DNA from: Cryobacterium roopkundense | Lineage (GTDB): Bacteria > Actinomycetota > Actinomycetes > Actinomycetales > Microbacteriaceae | Direction of reading: 5' to 3' | Assembly: GCF_014200405.1 (NCBI RefSeq) | Contig: NZ_JACHBQ010000001.1 | Span: forward strand, 1,488,001-1,552,000 | Length of the DNA stretch: 64,000 bases | In this document: positions 36,708 through 44,718 of the stretch, piece after piece | Layout: the number at the start of each line of letters is the position of its first letter | Position numbering within the stretch: position 1 is the stretch's first letter | The notes under the pieces: generated by a model | The model's input: only the letters and a program-made list of their open reading frames with translations | What the model was told of the DNA's origin: nothing | Databases searched by the model: none | Program-made: the position numbers and the translations under genes

Positions 36708-37388
36708 ATGTCGCATGTCGACTTTTTTAGCGGAGAGAGTGTCGCCCCTGGAGTGCAGGGCCGGGCAGAACCGATTCAGCAGCGCAGCGCAGCGCGGCTG
36801 TCCGGTCTGCTGGATGCTGCCGCATCCGTTGTCGATGAGGTTGGTTTCGATCGCATCACGACCGCGATGATCGCCGAACGCGCCGGCGCCTCGATAGGCA
36901 CCGTCTACCGCTATTACCCGGATCGGGTGGCCGTGCTCAATGCTCTGCACGAGCGCGCCGTCCTCCGGCTGCGGCAAGGGGTCGTTGCCGAGCTGGGCAC
37001 CAACAAGCCCGAAACCTGGTGGGATGCCGTTGACGGGGCGATTACGGCCTTCGTCGGCCTGTACCGGTCCGAGCCGGGTTTTCGAATCCTCAACTTTGCG
37101 GACCGCGAGCGTCCCCTGATCGGCGAGGAAGCCGATCTGGAGTCCGGATCGTTCGCGCGCCAGTTGGCTACTGCCTTCGAGGAGGAGTTCGGACTTCCCC
37201 GTGAACCAGACCTGACTTTTCGACTCGAGGTAGCCGTCGAGCTCGCCGATGCACTGCTCTCGCGTGCTTTCCAGGTGGACCCGCTCGGCGATGAGAGGTT
37301 CATTGCCGAGTGCCGGCGGGTGCTGCAGGCCTATCTCGAAAGCTTCTACGGCCCCAGCGTGCCGCTCAGCGTCGACCGGGTTCTCTGA
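36708..37388 (+). CDS. TetR family transcriptional regulator
   Basis: A 226-residue repressor-type protein. The N-terminal TetR helix-turn-helix (LLDAAASVVDEVGFDRITTA; IAERAGASIGTVYRYYPDR, about residues 28-68) is clear, and the C-terminal ligand domain is like that of other actinobacterial TetR proteins. ATG 36708 follows AGGGGGA; the in-frame ATG at 36681 lies within the promoter-like box. It is 99 bases upstream of the osmoprotectant transporter in the same direction, so control of that operon is possible but not shown. Confidence 0.88.
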   Translation: MSHVDFFSGESVAPGVQGRAEPIQQRSAARLSGLLDAAASVVDEVGFDRITTAMIAERAGASIGTVYRYYPDRVAVLNALHERAVLRLRQGVVAELGTNKPETWWDAVDGAITAFVGLYRSEPGFRILNFADRERPLIGEEADLESGSFARQLATAFEEEFGLPREPDLTFRLEVAVELADALLSRAFQVDPLGDERFIAECRRVLQAYLESFYGPSVPLSVDRVL

Positions 37389-37408
37389 CCGATCAGGCAA
37401 TCGGTTTT
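37389..37408 (+). terminator. Weak terminator-like hairpin after TetR gene
   Basis: CCGAT/ATCGG (5-bp stem, 6-base loop) followed by TTTT, directly at the TetR stop. The stem is short, so read-through into the transporter genes is likely. Confidence 0.3.
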
Positions 37409-37487
37409 GCCTCCGGCTCCGAACCGTGGTTGGGTTGATTATCTGGTTTGTGTCGATCCGACGCCCCGCGAGGAATGAGCCACCTGA

Positions 37488-38372
37488 ATGATCGAATTTC
37501 GTGCTGTATCGAAGCAATTCCCCGGCGGTACGGTGGCCGTGGAGAATTTCAGCCTCACGCTGCCGTCGCACAAGACCACGGTGCTCGTGGGCTCGTCCGG
37601 CTCGGGTAAGACCACGCTCCTGCGCATGATCAACCGGATGGTGGATCCGAGCAGCGGTTCCATCGAGATTGACGGCGATGACATCGCAGGGCTGGAGCCC
37701 GTCCAATTGCGCCGCAGCATCGGCTACGTCATGCAGAATTCGGGCCTGCTCCCGCATCGCAAGGTCATCGACAACGTGGCGACGGTCCCGTTGCTGCGGG
37801 GCGTCGGGCGCAGGAAGGCCCGGGCGGATGCCCTGGTGCTTCTCGATACAGTCGGGCTCGACCGTTCCCTCGCCGACCGGTACCCCAGCCAGCTCTCCGG
37901 CGGGCAACAGCAGCGTGTCGGCGTGGCCAGAGGTCTCGCGGTCAATCCCAACATCCTGCTCATGGACGAACCGTTCGGGGCCGTCGATCCCATCGTGCGC
38001 GCGGAACTCCAGCAGGAACTCCTCCGACTGCAGCGCGAGCTCGGCAAGACTGTCGTCTTCGTCACGCACGACATCGACGAGGCGTTCCTGCTCGGGGACC
38101 AGGTCGTGATCCTCCGCACCGGGGGCCTCATCGCCCAGGTGGGCACCCCGGCCGACATCCTCTCCAACCCGGCCGACGAATTCGTGGCGAGTTTCGTCGG
38201 CGCAGACCGCGGGAAGCGGGCGCTCCACCTTGAGAGTCGGCCGGACGGCGATGTCCTCGTTGATGCCGATGGCCGACTCGCCGGCGTGCTTGTGGCGCAG
38301 CAGACCGCCCCCGACAAGGCCGGGCCCGTCACGGGCACGGGTGCTTCGGCGCAGGGTGGGGTTCCGCGGTGA
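37488..38372 (+). CDS. Osmoprotectant ABC transporter ATP-binding protein (OpuCA/ProV-like)
   Basis: A 294-residue ATPase that powers uptake of glycine betaine, choline or similar osmolytes. Walker A GSSGSGKTT (about 36-44), Q-loop, signature LSGGQQQRVGVARGLA and Walker B ILLMDEPFGAVDP are intact. Full OpuCA/ProV proteins carry two C-terminal CBS domains for ionic-strength sensing; here only a short remnant (DGDVLVDADGRLAGVL) is left. First gene of a four-gene operon; GTGA overlap with the next gene. Confidence 0.9.
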   Translation: MIEFRAVSKQFPGGTVAVENFSLTLPSHKTTVLVGSSGSGKTTLLRMINRMVDPSSGSIEIDGDDIAGLEPVQLRRSIGYVMQNSGLLPHRKVIDNVATVPLLRGVGRRKARADALVLLDTVGLDRSLADRYPSQLSGGQQQRVGVARGLAVNPNILLMDEPFGAVDPIVRAELQQELLRLQRELGKTVVFVTHDIDEAFLLGDQVVILRTGGLIAQVGTPADILSNPADEFVASFVGADRGKRALHLESRPDGDVLVDADGRLAGVLVAQQTAPDKAGPVTGTGASAQGGVPR

Positions 38373-39070
38373 CCTGGATATGGTCGAACCTCGACCTGAT
38401 CTGGGATCGAACGCTCGATCATCTGCTCCTCAGCGTGCCTCCGATCATCCTCAGCTTCCTGATCGCCGTGCCGCTCGGTTGGCTAGCACACCGCTATCGG
38501 GTCGGTCGCGGACTGATCCTGACGGTCGTCGGTCTGTTGTATGCCATTCCATCGCTGCCGTTGTTCATCGTGTTGCCCTTCATCGTCGGGACCACGGTGC
38601 GTTCACCGCTCAACCTGATCATCGCGCTGACTCTCTACGGGGTAGCCCTGATGGTGCGGGTCGTTGCGGATGGCCTGGCCTCGGTGGATCGGGACGTACG
38701 CCAGTCAGCCAGGGCCGTGGGCTTCTCCTCGCGGGCGGAGTTCTGGCAGGTGGAGCTTCCGCTGGCGGGGCCGGTGTTATTGGCTGGCATGCGGGTCGTT
38801 GTCGTCAGCACGGTGAGCTTGGCCACCATCGGTGCCGTGATCGGCGCCCAAAGCCTCGGTAGCCTGTTCACCGACGGGTTCCAGCGCGGAATCCAGGCGG
38901 AGATCGTGGCCGGAATCGTGGCGACGGTCGCCCTCGCCCTGCTCCTTGACGGAACTCTCGTGCTGCTCGGCAGGGTTCTGATGCCGTGGACTCGGTCTTC
39001 CCGGCGGAAGGCGACGGGCGTGTCGGCGCCGCTGCAGGCCAGGACCCTACCGACGGGGGTGGCGGCATGA
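38369..39070 (+). CDS. Osmoprotectant ABC transporter permease (OpuCB-like)
   Basis: A 233-residue permease with about five to six membrane helices and the cytoplasmic coupling motif DRDVRQSARAVGFSSRAEFW followed by VELPLAGPVLLAG. Such small permeases pair with a second one encoded next to it. GTG 38369 overlaps the ATPase stop, and its own TGA overlaps the ATG of the next gene. Confidence 0.9.
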   Translation: MTWIWSNLDLIWDRTLDHLLLSVPPIILSFLIAVPLGWLAHRYRVGRGLILTVVGLLYAIPSLPLFIVLPFIVGTTVRSPLNLIIALTLYGVALMVRVVADGLASVDRDVRQSARAVGFSSRAEFWQVELPLAGPVLLAGMRVVVVSTVSLATIGAVIGAQSLGSLFTDGFQRGIQAEIVAGIVATVALALLLDGTLVLLGRVLMPWTRSSRRKATGVSAPLQARTLPTGVAA

Positions 39071-39774
39071 ACTTCTTCGCCGACGCACTCGCGTGGCTTG
39101 TGGACCCGGCCAACTATGCGGGGCCCAACGCCATCGGCATCCGCCTGCTCGAGCACCTGGGTTTCACGCTTGTCACGCTCGTCCTGGCCTCGATCATCGC
39201 CATCCCGGTCGGTTTCCTGATCGGGCACACCGGGAGAGGCCGGGGATTCGCGGTGGGCACCTCCGGAGCGTTTCGCGCCATACCCACCCTCGGATTGTTG
39301 ACCCTCGTTGCCCTGACTGTCGGCATCGGCCTCACCGCGCCGTATGTGGCCCTGACCGTGCTCGCCATCCCGCCGATTCTGGCCGGGGCGTACGCAGGGT
39401 TCGAGGCGATCGACCGCAAGATCATCGATGCCGCACGCGCCGTGGGCATGTCGGAGGGGCAGATCGTGCGCAAGGTCGAGCTACCGCTCGGTCTCCCGCT
39501 CCTGATGGGCGGGCTGCGGTCGGCGACGCTGCAGATCGTGGCGACGGCAACCCTTGCCGCGTACGTTGCGGATTTCGGTCTGGGGCGGTACCTCTTTGCG
39601 GGGTTGAGAACCCGGGACTATGCCGAGATGATCGGAGGGTCCATTCTGGTCATTCTTCTGGCACTCGCCCTCGAAGGGCTGTTCTCGGTGCTGCAGAAAC
39701 TGGTTGTTCCCCGCGGCGTCGCGGCGGGACGCCCCACAGATGTCCGGGCCGGCACCACCAGGCCGCCCCGGTGA
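39067..39774 (+). CDS. Osmoprotectant ABC transporter permease (OpuCD-like)
   Basis: A 235-residue permease, paralogous to the previous one, with coupling motif DRKIIDAARAVGMSEGQIV and VELPLGLPLLMGG. Five to six helices. The ATG overlaps the preceding stop in ATGA; a longer frame back to 38986 lies inside the preceding gene and is not needed. The C-terminal 20 residues are hydrophilic. Confidence 0.9.
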   Translation: MNFFADALAWLVDPANYAGPNAIGIRLLEHLGFTLVTLVLASIIAIPVGFLIGHTGRGRGFAVGTSGAFRAIPTLGLLTLVALTVGIGLTAPYVALTVLAIPPILAGAYAGFEAIDRKIIDAARAVGMSEGQIVRKVELPLGLPLLMGGLRSATLQIVATATLAAYVADFGLGRYLFAGLRTRDYAEMIGGSILVILLALALEGLFSVLQKLVVPRGVAAGRPTDVRAGTTRPPR

Positions 39775-39804
39775 TGGAATCCCCCATCGAGGAAGGAAAA
39801 AGAG

Positions 39805-40731
39805 ATGTTCACGCAAAATAGAGGCCGACTAGCGCTCATCGGCGCGGTCGCGGTTGGGGCCGTCGTAGCCCTTGCAGGGTGTGCGTCCGGTGATCCCCTG
39901 GGCAGTGGAAGTGACTCCTCCGCGGGTGCCGACACCATTGTTGTCGGATCCCAGGACTATTACTCCAACGAGATCATCGCCGAAATCTACGCGCAGGCGC
40001 TGGAGGCGAACGACTTCACAGTGGATCGGAGCTTCCGCATCGGTCAGCGCGAGGTCTATCTTCCCGAGCTTGAGGCCGGAGGCGTTGACGTCTTCCCCGA
40101 GTACACAGGTAGCCTGCTTCAAGCGTTGAAGCCCGACGCCGCGGGTGGAACGAGCGACGAGGTCTACACGGAGCTCACCGCGGCGTTGCCGGAGGGTCTG
40201 CGGGTTCTGGACAAGGCGGACGCCTCTGACCAGAACTCCTGGACCGTCACGCAGGCCTTCGCCGATAAGTACAACCTCACCGACATCGCTTCGCTCACGA
40301 ATGTCACGGAGCCGATCACCGTCGGTGGCAACTCGGAGCTTGAGACCCGTCCCTACGGGCCGGCCACGCTGAAGGAGAAGTACGGCATTGAAACGGCCGG
40401 CTTCAGCCCCGTCGAGGACAGTGGCGGACCGCTGACGGTGAAGGCACTCGTTGACGGTTCCATTCAGCTGGCCAATATCTACACGGCCAGCCCGAACATC
40501 AAGTCCGACAAGCTCGTCGCACTGGAAGACCCGGACGGTCTGTTCTTTGCCGACAACGTGGTGCCCGTCGTGTCTGAGAAGGTCGACACCACGGCCGCGG
40601 ATGTTCTGAACAAGGTCAGCGTCGCCCTCACCGCGGACGACCTCGTCAGCCTGAACTCCGAGAGCGTCAATGACCAGAAATCAGCGGATGTCATCGCTGC
40701 CGCCTGGTTGAAGCAGGCGAACCTCTTCTAG
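39805..40731 (+). CDS. Osmoprotectant-binding lipoprotein (OpuCC-like)
   Basis: A 308-residue extracytoplasmic binding protein. Lipoprotein signal with lipobox LAGC (Cys about residue 26), then a glycine-betaine/choline-binding family core: TIVVGSQDYYSNEIIAEIY, the GQREVYLPELEAGGVDVFPEY segment and VTEPITVGGNSE. The exact ligand cannot be read. Strong AGGAAGGAAA site before the ATG at 39805. Last gene of the operon, followed by a strong terminator. Confidence 0.9.
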   Translation: MFTQNRGRLALIGAVAVGAVVALAGCASGDPLGSGSDSSAGADTIVVGSQDYYSNEIIAEIYAQALEANDFTVDRSFRIGQREVYLPELEAGGVDVFPEYTGSLLQALKPDAAGGTSDEVYTELTAALPEGLRVLDKADASDQNSWTVTQAFADKYNLTDIASLTNVTEPITVGGNSELETRPYGPATLKEKYGIETAGFSPVEDSGGPLTVKALVDGSIQLANIYTASPNIKSDKLVALEDPDGLFFADNVVPVVSEKVDTTAADVLNKVSVALTADDLVSLNSESVNDQKSADVIAAAWLKQANLF

Positions 40732-40743
40732 TCCACGCGAATT

Positions 40744-40817
40744 CGACGGAGATTTTCGACCTGAACGGCCCTGTGAGACTCAGCGGGCCGTGAAGGGAGA
40801 AAATCTCCGTCGTTTTT
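40744..40817 (+). terminator. Nested double-hairpin terminator after osmoprotectant operon
   Basis: Outer 14-bp perfect stem (40744-40757 with 40799-40812) encloses an inner 6-bp stem (CGGCCC 40766-40771 with GGGCCG 40785-40790), and TTTTT follows at 40813-40817. It ends 18 bases before the stop of the convergent M56 gene. Confidence 0.85.
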
Positions 40818-40834
40818 GTGTGGGGGAGAGGCTG

Positions 40835-41782
40835 TCACGCCGTGAGGATGAGCACGGCCGCGGGACTAGCCACCAGCACGACGGCCGTGGCGACGGCGGC
40901 CGCGGTTGCCAGGGTCGACAGGGGCGCTTTCGGTGTCATCAGCCGATGCACGCGAGGTGCCACGAGAGGTTGCTCGGGCACGTGCGAAGCGAAGGCCGGC
41001 GCGGCCGGTGTCGCCGGGCCGGCTTCGGGCTGCTGCCCGAGTCCCACAAGGGCGATCGCCGTCGCGAGCGTGCGGTCGTCGACGACGCGGCGGGCGCGGT
41101 CGTCTGCGAGCATCTCCACGAGAAGAGCCACGGCGTTCTCCGCCCGGTTGGCGATGGGAAACCACGGCAGGGCGCTGTGCCACGATTTGAAGGCCAGCAG
41201 AACGAGGTGGTGTTGCTGCCGAAGGTGCGCCTGTTCGTGGGCGATCACGCCGCGCAGCTGATCGGCATCGAGCAGCCGCAGCAGCCCGTTGGAGAGCACG
41301 GTGGCCGAGCGGATGGCTCCCGGCAGGCAATAGGCCACGGGTGCCGCGTAGTCGATCACGCGCATTCCGGGCCGATCGGGCAGAGGATCGCTCAGCATGT
41401 CGATGAGATGATGATGCCGACGTCGCTCGCTCTCGGCCCGCACGAAGGTCGCCGCGAGGTTGAGTAGGAGGTGAGTGCCCAGCAAAAGCGCTCCGCAGAG
41501 CGCGAGAACATGCGCGAAAGTTGTGGCCGGGGCGAGAGTGCCGCTCGTCAGGGCACCGCCGAGGCCACCCAGCGCGCTGGCCAGGCCGGTTCCGAACGGG
41601 ATCAGGCCGTAGCACAGCAGTGAACCGATCATGGAGACGCCGCCCGCGAGCGCAATGGCCTGCCACAGGGCGAGAGCGACGCCGGGGGACCTGGCAGTCC
41701 AGCGCGACCTCGCCACGAGCACGGGAACCGGCCAGGCCAGAGCGAGCGCGACGGCCCCGAGTATCAGGGCCGCTGCTAGCAC
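40835..41782 (-). CDS. M56-family membrane metallopeptidase (BlaR1-like, no sensor domain)
   Basis: A 315-residue membrane protein with about four helices and a cytoplasmic-facing gluzincin motif, His182-E-Q-A-His186, followed by LLVEMLADDRAR with a third-ligand glutamate. In BlaR1/MecR1 this domain leads to cleavage of the BlaI repressor, but the C-terminal penicillin-binding sensor of BlaR1 is missing, so the signal is unlikely to be a beta-lactam bound there. GTG 41782 places the start 19 bases after the blaI stop; earlier in-frame starts lie inside blaI. Confidence 0.85.
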   Translation of the reverse strand: MLAAALILGAVALALAWPVPVLVARSRWTARSPGVALALWQAIALAGGVSMIGSLLCYGLIPFGTGLASALGGLGGALTSGTLAPATTFAHVLALCGALLLGTHLLLNLAATFVRAESERRRHHHLIDMLSDPLPDRPGMRVIDYAAPVAYCLPGAIRSATVLSNGLLRLLDADQLRGVIAHEQAHLRQQHHLVLLAFKSWHSALPWFPIANRAENAVALLVEMLADDRARRVVDDRTLATAIALVGLGQQPEAGPATPAAPAFASHVPEQPLVAPRVHRLMTPKAPLSTLATAAAVATAVVLVASPAAVLILTA

Positions 41783-41801
41783 GGCGGCAGGACGGGGTCG
41801 A

Positions 41802-42197
41802 TCACGGTCGTGTGGAATGCAACGCGCCGAGAAGGTCGCGCAGTGTGTCAGCTTCTTCGGGGGTGACATTGCCGATGAAGCGCGCGAGCGCCTCCTGGCG
41901 GTCGGGGACAGATCCGAGCACTTGGTGCATGAGCTGCGCCGTGTGCTCGGCTCGAGTCGTCACCGCGCTGTAGAGATGCGGGCGGATGCTGCGATCCCGC
42001 GCCACAAAACCCTTGGTCTCGAGCCGGGACAGCACCGTCAGCACCGTGGTGGTCGCGAGAGTCTTGGAATTCTCCGTCGCGCGAACAGGGTCGGCCAAAC
42101 AATCGCGAAGCTCTGTCGCCGACAGCGGCTCGGGGGTGTTCCACAGAACATCCATGATCAGTCGTTCCAATACACCCAAGCTACCCATGTTCTCCAT
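41802..42197 (-). CDS. blaI: BlaI/MecI/CopY family transcriptional repressor
   Basis: A 131-residue winged-helix repressor: MGSLGVLERLIMDVLWNTPE at the start, TELRDCLADP and TTVLTVLSRLETKGFVARD (recognition helix and wing), and a C-terminal dimerisation region. The ATG at 42197 (or 42188) faces cydA across 79 bases that hold two identical palindromes of the BlaI type. In this family the adjacent M56 protease inactivates the repressor. Confidence 0.92.
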   Translation of the reverse strand: MENMGSLGVLERLIMDVLWNTPEPLSATELRDCLADPVRATENSKTLATTTVLTVLSRLETKGFVARDRSIRPHLYSAVTTRAEHTAQLMHQVLGSVPDRQEALARFIGNVTPEEADTLRDLLGALHSTRP

Positions 42198-42218
42198 GGT
42201 ACGCCGTAACGCGGTATT

Positions 42219-42259
42219 TTCTACGACGCGTAGAAGGTATTATTCTACGAGACGTAGAA
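42219..42259. promoter_or_regulatory. Twin BlaI-type operators between blaI and cydA
   Basis: Two 17-base palindromes, both TTCTACG-N3-CGTAGAA, lie at 42219-42235 and 42243-42259 (centres 24 bases apart). All 14 arm bases are identical in both. Their shape resembles BlaI-family operators (TAC...GTA core). They flank the TATTAT box and lie 22 and 17 bases from the blaI and cydA starts. Confidence 0.8.
42238..42243 (+). promoter_or_regulatory. -10 box (TATTAT) of the cydA promoter
   Basis: TATTAT matches the -10 consensus at five of six positions and lies between the two palindromes, 33 bases before the cydA ATG. The -35 region would fall at the upstream edge of the first palindrome and is poor. 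Bound repressor would block it. Confidence 0.6.
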
Positions 42260-42276
42260 ATGATGCTGGAGGGCAC

Positions 42277-43686
42277 ATGAACGAGTGGCTGGACCCCTTA
42301 CTCCTGTCGCGGTGGCAGTTTGGTCTCACGACCGTCTACCACTTCCTCTTTGTGCCGCTGACGATTGGCATGGCCCTTACCGTGGCCATTTTTCAGACCG
42401 CCTGGGTGCGCACCGACAAAGCGAAGTACCTGCAGCTGACGCACTTCTTCGGCAAGATCTTTCTGATCAACTTCGCCATGGGCGTCGTGACCGGGATCGT
42501 GCAGGAATTCCAGTTCGGCATGAACTGGTCGGACTATTCACGGTTCGTCGGTGACGTCTTCGGAGCCCCCCTGGCCTTCGAGGGCATCATCGCCTTCTTC
42601 CTCGAAGCGACGTTCATCGGCCTGTGGATCTTCGGCTGGGACAAACTGCCGAAAAAACTGCACCTGGCCACGATCTGGCTGACCACCGCGGGCAGTATCG
42701 CGTCGGCATACTTCATCCTCGCAGCGAACGCATTTATGCAGAACCCGATCGCGTACCGGATCAACGAGGAGAAGGGGCGCGCCGAACTCACCAGCATCTG
42801 GGAACTCCTCACGAACCCCATTGCCCTCGCCGCGTTCCCGCACACGATATTCGCCTGTTTCATGGTCTCTGCCGGCCTCATCATCTCCGTCGCCGCCTGG
42901 CACCTGTACCGCAACCAGCATCTCGAGACGATGCGTCCCGCGCTCAAGTTCGGTCTCTGGATGATGGTCATCGCCGGGGTGCTCACGACCCTGGCCGGCG
43001 ACCAGCTCGGGCTCGCCATGGTCGAGGCCCAGCCCATGAAGATGGCAGCGGCCGAAGCGCTGTACCACACGGCCACCGGCGCGAACGCGAGCTTCTCCAT
43101 CTTCACGCTCGGCACGCCGGACGGCGTGCACGAGTTGTTCTCGGTGCGCGTTCCCTACCTCCTTTCCTTCCTGTCGACCCACACGTTCGACGGCACCGTC
43201 GAGGGCATCAACAATCTGCAGGCTCAGTACGTCACGCTGTACGGCCCCGGCGACTACACGCCCACCATCTGGATCACGTACTGGTCCTTCCGATGGATGA
43301 TCGGCCTCGGCCTCGCGCACATGCTGGTCGCCGTCGTCGGTCTGTGGCTGACCCGCAAGGGACGCAGCCCGGAGCGCACCTGGGTCTGGAAGGTCGCGAT
43401 CTGGAGTTTCCCGTTCTCCCTGCTCGCGATGAGCGTCGGTTGGGTCTTCACCGAAATGGGCCGCCAGCCCTGGCTTGTGTTCGGCCTGCTCAAGACCGCC
43501 GACGGCGTCTCGCCGGGAGTCAGCGGAGTCGAGATCCTGATCTCCCTGATCGCCTTCACCGTGGTCTACGGAATCCTCGCAGTGGTCGAATTCAGGCTGA
43601 TCCTGCGCGCAGTTCAGAAGGGCCCGGCCGACGCGCCGGAACTTGACGAGGCCGGCGAGGTCACGCGCGCGGTCACGGTCTACTAG
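42277..43686 (+). CDS. cydA: Cytochrome bd ubiquinol/menaquinol oxidase subunit I
   Basis: Haem-bearing subunit of the bd terminal oxidase, used at low oxygen or when the main oxidase is inhibited. A 469-residue, nine-helix membrane protein. His22 in TVYHFLFVPLT is the likely axial ligand of the low-spin-side haem, with further conserved motifs GRWQFG-like start, VTGIVQEFQFGMNWSDY and EMGRQPW. The length suggests the short Q-loop type. ATG 42277 follows GGAGGG at 42268-42273. First gene of cydABDC, directly behind the twin palindromes. Confidence 0.95.
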   Translation: MNEWLDPLLLSRWQFGLTTVYHFLFVPLTIGMALTVAIFQTAWVRTDKAKYLQLTHFFGKIFLINFAMGVVTGIVQEFQFGMNWSDYSRFVGDVFGAPLAFEGIIAFFLEATFIGLWIFGWDKLPKKLHLATIWLTTAGSIASAYFILAANAFMQNPIAYRINEEKGRAELTSIWELLTNPIALAAFPHTIFACFMVSAGLIISVAAWHLYRNQHLETMRPALKFGLWMMVIAGVLTTLAGDQLGLAMVEAQPMKMAAAEALYHTATGANASFSIFTLGTPDGVHELFSVRVPYLLSFLSTHTFDGTVEGINNLQAQYVTLYGPGDYTPTIWITYWSFRWMIGLGLAHMLVAVVGLWLTRKGRSPERTWVWKVAIWSFPFSLLAMSVGWVFTEMGRQPWLVFGLLKTADGVSPGVSGVEILISLIAFTVVYGILAVVEFRLILRAVQKGPADAPELDEAGEVTRAVTVY

Positions 43687-43713
43687 GCGACGGGCAGACA
43701 GGAAGAAGACATC

Positions 43714-44718
43714 ATGGATCTCAACATTCTCTGGTTCTGGATCATCGCCTTCATGTTCATCGGGTATTTCGTGCTCGACGGCTTCGACTTCGGTGTGGGC
43801 ATGTCCCTGCCCTTTCTCGGCAAGGACGACACCGATCGCCGGGTGCTGATCAACACCATCGGTCCGGTGTGGGACCTCAACGAGACCTGGGTCATCGTGG
43901 CCGGAGCTTCACTTTTCGCAGCGTTCCCCGAGTGGTATGCCACCATGTTCAGCGGCTTCTACCTGCCGCTGTTGCTCATCCTTCTCGCTCTCATCGTTCG
44001 CGGCGTGTCGTTCGAGTACCGTCACCAGCGTCCGGAATCGGCGTGGAAGAACTGGTTCGACGGCATGATCATCGTCGGTTCTGCTGTCCCCGCATTGCTC
44101 TGGGGGGTGGCTTTCGCCAACGTGGTTCGCGGCGTGCCGCTTGACGCCGATTTCAACTACATCGGTACCGTCTTCGACCTGCTCAACCCATACGCCCTGC
44201 TCGGCGGACTCACAACACTGCTGCTCTTCTTCACGCACGGGGTGATCTTCGTGGCGCTCAAGACCGAGGGCGATATCCGTGTGCGGGCGCGCCGCCTCGC
44301 CATCACCGTCGGACTCGTCACGATCGTCGTAGCGGCAGTGTTCCTCACCTGGACTACCTTAGCCTTTGGCACGCTGGCCTCCGGTCTGCTCGCGGCAGTG
44401 GCCGCCCTCACCCTGGTCGGTGCCTTCGTCGCGAACCTGCGCGGGGCGGAACGCTGGGCGTTCGGCCTGATGGCCGTGACCATCGGTCTCGCCGTGGTCA
44501 CCCTGTTCGCGTCGCTTTTCCCTTTCGTCATGCCGGCGAGCAACGACCCCGCGAACAGCCTAACCATCGAGAATGCGTCATCGTCGGCTTACACCCTGAC
44601 GGTGATGAGCTGGACCGCCCTGATCGGCATGCCTGTCATCCTCGGGTACCAGGCCTTCACCTACTGGGTGTTCCGCAAGCGCATCGGGCGCGCGCACATT
44701 GAGGCCGCCGTACACTAA
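43714..44718 (+). CDS. cydB: Cytochrome bd oxidase subunit II
   Basis: A 334-residue membrane partner of CydA with about eight to nine helices. It begins LNILWFWIIAFMFIGYFVLDGFDFG, in which GYFVLDGFDFGVGM is the family signature, followed by NTIGPVWDLNETW. The ATG lies 27 bases after cydA behind GGAAGAAG. Its TAA abuts the cydD ATG. Confidence 0.95.
   Translation: MDLNILWFWIIAFMFIGYFVLDGFDFGVGMSLPFLGKDDTDRRVLINTIGPVWDLNETWVIVAGASLFAAFPEWYATMFSGFYLPLLLILLALIVRGVSFEYRHQRPESAWKNWFDGMIIVGSAVPALLWGVAFANVVRGVPLDADFNYIGTVFDLLNPYALLGGLTTLLLFFTHGVIFVALKTEGDIRVRARRLAITVGLVTIVVAAVFLTWTTLAFGTLASGLLAAVAALTLVGAFVANLRGAERWAFGLMAVTIGLAVVTLFASLFPFVMPASNDPANSLTIENASSSAYTLTVMSWTALIGMPVILGYQAFTYWVFRKRIGRAHIEAAVH

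Noticed and set aside
37488..40731. Horizontal transfer of the osmoprotectant operon
   Set aside because: By eye the base composition and codon use match the neighbours, and no mobile element or tRNA site borders it.
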